Of a DNA stretch of 34,152 bases, positions 28,952 to 34,152 are shown piece after piece (positions within the stretch are counted from its first letter, which is position 1; the number at the start of each line of letters is the position of its first letter). The stretch is from Acherontichlamydia pituitae (GTDB taxonomy: Bacteria; Chlamydiota; Chlamydiia; Chlamydiales; Rhabdochlamydiaceae). A model generated the notes under the pieces. The model was given only the letters and a program-made list of their open reading frames with translations, was not told the origin of the DNA and ran no database searches. A program made the position numbers and the translations under genes. The stretch is taken from contig JAHCAX010000013.1 of assembly GCA_019634675.1 (NCBI GenBank), positions 1-34,152 of the forward strand, written 5' to 3'.

Positions 28952-30768
28952 AGCGAATTAGCGTTGATGAATTGCTGATGGATGATCTTAAACTCATCAT
29001 AAATATCGTTGAAAGATTCAAAGATCGGGTCCTGTTTCTCAGTGCCAAATGGAATATTGTTTGCCAAAGCCTGGGTCATCTTTGTCAAACTCACCAAAGC
29101 AGAGACCTCCAATTCTGAACTTCCTTGGGCAATTAAGTAAGGGTTCAGGATTCGCAAGAAGAAAAGCTGCCCGGTGAAGACCTCCACCCGTTCGTCAGAA
29201 TGGGTTAGGTTAAAATGTTTGGCTATTTGTGCGCGGTACATGGCCAAAAGGCTTTGGCACTCAACAGGCAGATTCATTTGATAGATCTGCGTAAGCATCT
29301 CTCTAAAATAGGTCTTGCAGAAGCTGATATTTTCCTGGATGCGCGCATCGGTATTGACGCTTGCTGCTGAGCCGAGTGGGGCTATATATTTTTGAAGCAG
29401 CTTTTCGCTTAAACAGAAATTGAGTGCATCTCCCTTATCCAACGGTCGTTTAACAGACCGTCCAAGGAAACGGAGTTCAGTATCGAGTATTTGAAGCCCA
29501 TACTCCTTGCAAAAAGATGTGGAAAGGTTTGTGCCCCGAAATAGGGTTTCCAAATCCTGTTTTTGCAGTTCTTTTCTGGTAAATAATGAGAGGGAATAGA
29601 TAACGGATAGCGGCGGAGTCTCCCAATTTTTATAAAATGGGATCACGTTCGCGCTGAACTCATCGCAGTCTTCATGAGCGAGGACATAATCGGCAATAAA
29701 AGGAACGGCTTGAGGATAAAGGATCAGGCTGGCCATCAGCTCATGATAACGTACCTTCTTCTTGGTTCCCTCTAATCCTCCCTTTAATTCGGACAAAGTC
29801 GACGCAAGAAGCTCTGGCCCTTTAGACAATGCTAAACACTGGGCTACTTCCTTTGCAGCTTCCTGAGCATCAAATCTTTTCTTGTCCGATATTTTCATGA
29901 GATTTGAGCACCGCTGCCTCAGTTCAGCAGGATCGAGCACAACATCATTGGTGAGCAAAGGGTTCAGAACACTGTAGTTCCCATACATCAAGCTCAAAGC
30001 AGGAAGAGGTATAGAAGAAGAAGATCTTGATGGGATACGAGGGCTGTGGATCGATTCACTCCCCCCTCGCGTAGAAACTGAGTCTTTAGTTGAACGGGAA
30101 CGAGGAGACAAAGAAGAGGCGTCATAGCTTCCATCCTGTTCAGAGGTACTTATATACGAAGATGAAACGACCGGAACAGCAGATGGGGAAAATGAGGGTG
30201 AATCCTCTTCTAATGGTCTCGGACGCAGTGAAGTTGAATACAAATGCCTTCCATCTTGAGATGGATCTGTGCGTGAGGTGAAGCAAGGTGAAAAGGGATG
30301 AGACGTTGAATCGGAAACGACCTTATCAGGAAACTTGGGAAAAGGGCGGACAGGCATTTTACTCGAAGAGGAGTCTTCCGTGTGCGCACGGCGGAGTGGA
30401 ATCATTGGAGGGAACACGCTAGGTCTTTGGGAGGATGCTCCTGGAGCGCTGCTCGCGCGCTGTGTATCTAATTTCGAGGCTGAATCCGATTGATGGTTGC
30501 GCCGTGAAAACAGAATTCCTTCGGGATGCCTTGAAACCTCGTCGAGCTTCAACCGAAGCTCTTGCAGCAAGGCAGCTTCTCTTTGCAGCAGCAAAGGATC
30601 TGGAAAGGGAGGAGCGGTCAAGGATGGGTCGGAAGGGACGATGATATCGCCTTGATGCTGATTGGAGGCGGCTGGGGTCGGCGGCCTATGCGCCAACTCC
30701 AGCGGATCTGTACGATGATTTTTCTGAATATCTTCTGATGCTTTACCAAGTCTGATGTGTGATGCCAT
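28948..30768 (-). CDS. RasGAP-domain protein (candidate host Ras-family GTPase effector)
   Basis: This 606-residue protein has a Ser/Pro/Arg-rich, probably disordered region at residues 1-260. A helical region with a RasGAP-like domain at about 385-600 follows. Hallmarks: LETLFRGTNLSTSFCKEYGL matches xTLFRgNSLaxK, with R411 as the arginine finger. LFFLRILNPYLIA (R539) matches the FLRfInPAI structural motif. LTKMTQALANNIPFGTEKQD matches the LxxisKxlQnLaN-xxFGxKE helix. RasGAPs speed GTP hydrolysis by Ras-like GTPases; bacteria have no Ras substrate of this kind, so a host target is likely. There is no clear ribosome binding site. It starts 15 bases after the phosphofructokinase stop and overlaps the methyltransferase by 4 bases. 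Confidence 0.78.
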   Translation of the reverse strand: MASHIRLGKASEDIQKNHRTDPLELAHRPPTPAASNQHQGDIIVPSDPSLTAPPFPDPLLLQREAALLQELRLKLDEVSRHPEGILFSRRNHQSDSASKLDTQRASSAPGASSQRPSVFPPMIPLRRAHTEDSSSSKMPVRPFPKFPDKVVSDSTSHPFSPCFTSRTDPSQDGRHLYSTSLRPRPLEEDSPSFSPSAVPVVSSSYISTSEQDGSYDASSLSPRSRSTKDSVSTRGGSESIHSPRIPSRSSSSIPLPALSLMYGNYSVLNPLLTNDVVLDPAELRQRCSNLMKISDKKRFDAQEAAKEVAQCLALSKGPELLASTLSELKGGLEGTKKKVRYHELMASLILYPQAVPFIADYVLAHEDCDEFSANVIPFYKNWETPPLSVIYSLSLFTRKELQKQDLETLFRGTNLSTSFCKEYGLQILDTELRFLGRSVKRPLDKGDALNFCLSEKLLQKYIAPLGSAASVNTDARIQENISFCKTYFREMLTQIYQMNLPVECQSLLAMYRAQIAKHFNLTHSDERVEVFTGQLFFLRILNPYLIAQGSSELEVSALVSLTKMTQALANNIPFGTEKQDPIFESFNDIYDEFKIIHQQFINANSL

Positions 30769-30783
30769 AAAATGTATCTATTT

Positions 30784-32409
30784 TCAATTAAGGTTATTTA
30801 AGAGGAAAGGACGGGAATCTGTCAGGGCGCGATCGCCAAAAAACTGAATCGGCCCCGGAAATCTGTAGGAGTCGTCAGTTCCCCACTGCTTTCTCTTCTC
30901 GGAAAACAGACGGAATGATTGCCCTTTTAAATCGACAAGCGCCTTTTTAATGACCGGTTTAAGCTGGCCTTTGCGCATCTCAAAGTTCATCAACGATGTC
31001 AAAGGAACTCCTCCGATGCGCCACTCTGCGACTGACCGGTCAAGGTCCTTGACAAAGCACATATAACCAGAATGCCCCGAATCAATGAGCAGCGCTGCAG
31101 TGAAGCCTAAGCTGTAGCAGTAATCGCAATCAAAGTTCGAAGGAAATCCCGATCTCCCTTCATATCCCAAAAAATGCTGGACCGCGTTGAACTTGCCTTT
31201 GTAGATCCCCTCTTTGCGGCGTGATGCAAGTTCGCTTGAGACCATTTCCATCAGAAGCCTTTCTGTTTCAATGAAGGAAACTTGGACGTTGCCATGGGGA
31301 TCGCGGCTCAAAAGCAGCTGCTTTTGAATCAGTTCGGGAAGCGCGCTAAAGCACTGCTGGGAAGGGGGCGTCAAATTCTTCAATACCGTCGGGATGTCAG
31401 AGTTTTCCTGTTTTGCCAAAATCCCATTGAGCTCCTGGATCAAAGCCCCTACTTCAGGAATAAATTCGATGAGTCCTTCAGGAACTAATACGACGCCGAA
31501 ATGTTTATTGAGAGCTGCCCTAGAACAGATCAGATCGGCGATCTCCTGCGTGATTTGCTTGAGGGTCTTTTTCAAAGAGAAGACCTCTTCCCCGATGATC
31601 GCATATGTCGGATGGGTGGCAAGAGCGCATTCTAACGCAATATGAGAGGCAGAGCGCCCCATCAACCGGATGAAGTGGTAATACTTTTTTGCCGACAAGG
31701 CATCGCGGGCAATATTGCCGATCACTTCAGAATAGACTTTGCACGCTGTGTCGAATCCAAAAGAGACCGCAACATGCTCGTTCCTTAAATCCCCGTCGAT
31801 AGTCTTGGGAACGCCTATCACTTTTGTCTTGCATCCCTTTGAAGCAAAGAATTCAGCTAGGACGGCGGCGTTTGTATTGGAATCATCTCCTCCAATGATC
31901 ACGAGTCCGTCAAGCTCCAGTTTTTGCATAACATCCAACGAGGATGCTAATTGCTCGGGCGTCTCGATCTTCGTCCGTCCCGATCCGATCAGGTCAAACC
32001 CGCCCTGGTTCCGATACGGTTTGATCCCATCAAGCTCAAGTTCTTGATAGGAGCCGCTGACAATCCCTCCGGGGCCTCCGAGAAATCCAAACAATCGGCT
32101 CTGAGGATGCAATCTTTTGAGCGCATCGAAAAGACCTGTGATCACATTGTGTCCGCCTGCTGCCTGGCCGCCTGAGAGGACGACTCCGACTCGCAGCACT
32201 TGGCTTTCTCTTTGCTTTCCAAGCTTTGCTATTAATAAGGGATGGCCAAACGTATTGGGAAAATGGGTTTTGATCCTCTCATCTTCCTGAGAAGAAGCGT
32301 CCTTTCCGGAAGGAGTTAAATGAACGGCAGAAGCATCCAATAATATGTCAGGTAAAAGAGGTTGGTAGTGCTCTCGAACTTTCTGCAGAGGAGATCGTGT
32401 TAGGTCCAT
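30784..32409 (-). CDS. pfp: pyrophosphate-dependent 6-phosphofructokinase
   Basis: This 541-residue protein is of the long PPi-PFK type. SGGQAAGGHNVITGL and GFLGGPGGI lie in the donor site. GGDDSNTNA, with Asp where ATP enzymes have Gly, is the mark of PPi use. PKTIDGDL carries the catalytic Asp and the PPi-type Lys, and GRSASHIALECAL binds fructose-6-phosphate. It phosphorylates fructose-6-phosphate reversibly with PPi in glycolysis; chlamydiae use such enzymes. ATG 32409 was chosen (GGAG eight bases upstream); TTG 32412 is the alternative. It is the first gene of the operon that continues into the RasGAP-like, methyltransferase and dehydratase genes. Confidence 0.95.
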   Translation of the reverse strand: MDLTRSPLQKVREHYQPLLPDILLDASAVHLTPSGKDASSQEDERIKTHFPNTFGHPLLIAKLGKQRESQVLRVGVVLSGGQAAGGHNVITGLFDALKRLHPQSRLFGFLGGPGGIVSGSYQELELDGIKPYRNQGGFDLIGSGRTKIETPEQLASSLDVMQKLELDGLVIIGGDDSNTNAAVLAEFFASKGCKTKVIGVPKTIDGDLRNEHVAVSFGFDTACKVYSEVIGNIARDALSAKKYYHFIRLMGRSASHIALECALATHPTYAIIGEEVFSLKKTLKQITQEIADLICSRAALNKHFGVVLVPEGLIEFIPEVGALIQELNGILAKQENSDIPTVLKNLTPPSQQCFSALPELIQKQLLLSRDPHGNVQVSFIETERLLMEMVSSELASRRKEGIYKGKFNAVQHFLGYEGRSGFPSNFDCDYCYSLGFTAALLIDSGHSGYMCFVKDLDRSVAEWRIGGVPLTSLMNFEMRKGQLKPVIKKALVDLKGQSFRLFSEKRKQWGTDDSYRFPGPIQFFGDRALTDSRPFLLNNLN

Positions 32410-32720
32410 CAAAGAAGCTCCATGTTGTAACGTTCAAAAACGGCATTCACGCAAAATAATAAGAAAAATTTTACCTTAACGGAAGCGTCCTGTTCTCGAT
32501 AAAAGCACAGGAATTGGTGAAACAACGATAACGTTTTTAGCTCGACTTTGCAACTTTTTAGGAACGAAAGCCTTGTGTTATTTGACATTCTGAAGAAAAA
32601 GGGGTTGAGCAAAGGTTATTTTTTGAAAAAAATTTGCAATCTTTTAACCGTTATTTGGTAAAATGCTTGCAAAACTTAATCTCGAGACATGCGGACCAAA
32701 CATGTGTAAAGTCGAGTATA

Positions 32721-32953
32721 CCGAAACAACTTGAAAAATTGGGAATCTGGCAAGGAGGCGCCCTAAATTTGAACCAAGCTATGCTGATGCCGAAGCAGCT
32801 CAACTTGAATAAATTGGGCGATGCAGGCGGGGTCAAATTTAGTGGCTGCGAAGACACGAGAAGGCCCGGTGGGCCTTCGCTGTGCAAAGCAGGTGAAGTG
32901 CCTTTATGGCACGAACCGGGCTAGCCAAAAACCAATTTTTCAAGTTGTTTCAG
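32721..32953. repeat. structured repeat element, family C, copy 2 (233 bp)
   Basis: The outer arms are a perfect 20-base inverted repeat (GAAACAACTTGAAAAATTGG at 32723-32742, complement at 32932-32951), unrelated in sequence to the outer arms of copy 1. Inside: stem 1 CTAAATTTGAACC (32763-32775) / GGTCAAATTTAG (32831-32842); CACGAGAAGG; hairpin 2 AAGGCCC / GGGCCTT (32861-32877); AGGTGAAG; hairpin 3 GTGCC / GGCAC (32898-32912); CGAACCGGGCTAGCCAA. The order matches copy 1, and the stems differ by compensatory changes. It lies 24 bases upstream of the phosphatase ATG. The rest of the 567-base gap (32410-32720) is AT-rich, with a weak TTGCAA/TAAAAT pair near 32634-32664. Confidence 0.8.
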
Positions 32954-32976
32954 TAAAAATCTCAATGGGGGCATCT

Positions 32977-33984
32977 ATGGCGTTTCATGTTGAACTGAGT
33001 GCATCTAAGACTGTCGAAAAAGCTGAATTTATTTTAGATGAGGTTGACAATTCCCCTCCTATTTCTCAAGGCTTGGCCTCTCTTCATCTAGACACTTTAG
33101 ATGGGCCTGAAGCACAGAAAGAATCTGCAGAGCTGTTGAATTTAGGCAATGGAGGGACTCTATACAGCGACCTTAATGAATTTGTCGAAAACAAGCTCGA
33201 TGAACTCCAAAGGATGCCGATGGAATTCTACGGCGATAGAGACCGGCACCTTGATGTGACCCCCTTTGCATTCAATCAAGTGCGCGTCAATGGAAGTAAC
33301 CGAGGAATGAATGGAAGCTGGATTTCGTTCCCAAATAACGACCCCTTTGTAACAAAACAGCATTTTCCGGGAAAATACATTGCCACTTCAGCCCCTGTAC
33401 CTGAAAGCTTCCCCCTCTTTATGCAGATGCTTGGACAATATTCAGTCCCTCTCGTCATCAGTTTGACCAACTTTAGAGAAAATTATTCGATCAAAGCAGA
33501 CCCTTACCTTCCCTATGAAGAAAATGAGAACATCGTCTATGGAGGAGGGATCTATGAAGTCACCTGCACGAAAGTCCACTCTCCCATCCAACTTTCCGAT
33601 ACTTGGTTGCTGGAGCGGCGCGATTTCAAACTGATCCTTAGAAACTCTTCCACGACACACTGTTTTTCGCAATGGCACCTTCCTCATTGGAAAGACTATT
33701 CTTCTGGAGCTGTCGATGCAGTAGCCAACCTGGTCAAATTTGCCTTTGATTATCGAAAGGAGAACTCAGTTTTAGCACCGATCGTTGTCCATTGCAGCGG
33801 AGGGATCGGCCGGGCTGGGACATTCATTAACTGCAGCGAAAGCTATGAGCGGTGGATCGAAAAAAGGCCCGTCCGAATCTTTGATATCGCAGCACAGTCC
33901 CGCTTGCAGCGTCCTGGACTAGGGGGCAACAAAGGACAATATGAAATGGTCTACTCTGTCTTTGATAAACTAACCTCATCATAA
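32977..33984 (+). CDS. classical-type protein tyrosine phosphatase (candidate effector)
   Basis: This 335-residue protein has no signal peptide. From about residue 95 it follows the classical PTP order: KYIATSAPVPESFPLFMQML (the YIATQGP region), VPLVISLTN, and a WPD-loop equivalent W238-K239-D240. The P-loop is VHCSGGIGRAGTF, with C273 and R279 of HCxxGxxRxG. A Q-loop-like RLQRPGLGGNKGQYEMVY ends the domain. All residues needed for Cys-based dephosphorylation of phosphotyrosine appear present; Lys replaces the Pro of WPD. Comparable enzymes (YopH, SptP) are secreted by pathogens, so a host target is inferred. ATG 32977 was chosen because GGGGG is five bases upstream; longer starts run into the repeat. 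It is flanked by family C repeats. Confidence 0.88.
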   Translation: MAFHVELSASKTVEKAEFILDEVDNSPPISQGLASLHLDTLDGPEAQKESAELLNLGNGGTLYSDLNEFVENKLDELQRMPMEFYGDRDRHLDVTPFAFNQVRVNGSNRGMNGSWISFPNNDPFVTKQHFPGKYIATSAPVPESFPLFMQMLGQYSVPLVISLTNFRENYSIKADPYLPYEENENIVYGGGIYEVTCTKVHSPIQLSDTWLLERRDFKLILRNSSTTHCFSQWHLPHWKDYSSGAVDAVANLVKFAFDYRKENSVLAPIVVHCSGGIGRAGTFINCSESYERWIEKRPVRIFDIAAQSRLQRPGLGGNKGQYEMVYSVFDKLTSS

Positions 33985-33995
33985 TAATGATGAGG
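33974..33995. other. 8-bp hairpin spanning the phosphatase stop codon
   Basis: CCTCATCA-TAATAA-TGATGAGG, with the stop codon in the loop. No U-run follows, so termination here is doubtful. Confidence 0.45.
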
Positions 33996-34024
33996 CTTAC
34001 GGCTGTACTGTCCCACTTAGAAGC

Positions 34025-34152
34025 TGTTCTATAACCTCGCCTATAGGGATTTGAGAGCCTTTTTGATGAACTTTGACGGGCCCTTGCATTCTGGCGACAA
34101 GGGCATATGTTTACATATGTCTGAGGCTGCGGCCGCACGAGAAGGCTACGGA
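34025..34152. repeat. structured repeat element, family C, copy 3 (cut by the window end)
   Basis: Hairpin 1 (CATATGT 34104-34110 / ACATATG 34113-34119) is followed by GAGGCTGCGG and CACGAGAAGG (34136-34145), in the same order and spacing as copy 1. It then continues AAGGCTACGGA, probably the left arm of hairpin 2. The start near 34025 is set by comparison with copy 1 and is approximate. The right part is outside the window. Confidence 0.65.

Noticed and set aside
32409..32612. 67-codon minus-strand frame overlapping the phosphofructokinase start
   Set aside because: TTG start with no ribosome binding site and biased composition. The TGATG overlap with the downstream start looked like coupling but is probably chance.

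Overview
The window looks like a chromosomal segment of an environmental (Parachlamydiales-type) member of the Chlamydiota. Evidence: an HAAAP aromatic amino acid permease of the chlamydial TyrP kind, a long IspG with the extra middle domain typical of chlamydiae and plants, a PPi-dependent phosphofructokinase, an APC amino acid exchanger, a tiny Hc2-like histone protein, Inc-like bilobed membrane proteins, and many proteins built from eukaryotic signalling domains. The genus cannot be fixed from sequence alone. No rRNA, tRNA, CRISPR array or transposase gene was found.

Layout. 1-5.6 kb: SMR exporter, a membrane protein, TyrP, two divergent unknown genes and an MDR oxidoreductase. 5.6-10.1 kb: a palindromic repeat, a coupled TsaC/VTT-protein pair, a TMEM14-like protein, a 360-bp structured repeat holding five 30-bp hairpin units, a CDF metal transporter and an exported superoxide dismutase. 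10.1-13.9 kb: a second palindromic repeat, an Inc-like protein, a third long palindrome, a protein with a C-terminal SH2-like domain, and ProC. 14-18.6 kb: PAP2 phosphatase, nitroreductase, several very small proteins including a 40-residue Lys/Arg/Ala/Thr protein, an exported cyclophilin and an exported glutaredoxin-like protein. 18.6-24.6 kb: APC transporter, RarA, a candidate minus-strand structured RNA of about 370 nt, an F-box/WD40 protein and an ankyrin protein. 24.6-34.15 kb: IspG, an exported Nudix protein, then a minus-strand operon (PPi-PFK, RasGAP-like protein, membrane-anchored methyltransferase, pterin dehydratase), and finally a classical-type tyrosine phosphatase flanked on both sides by copies of the structured repeat.

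Two themes stand out. First, in about 22 kb there are an SH2-like phosphotyrosine reader, a tyrosine phosphatase with the HCxxGxxRxG signature, a RasGAP domain with its arginine finger and FLR motif, an F-box/WD40 protein and an ankyrin protein. Together these look like a host-signalling effector toolkit (phosphotyrosine, Ras and ubiquitin). Secretion and function are inferred, not shown. Second, the intergenic spaces carry at least three families of nested-palindrome elements. In two families (B and C) the outer stems differ in sequence between copies but stay complementary, and the inner hairpins of family C show compensatory changes. This fits either selection on RNA structure or elements that insert into palindromes. 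One family A fragment runs into a coding region and supplies the C-terminal tail of the methyltransferase.
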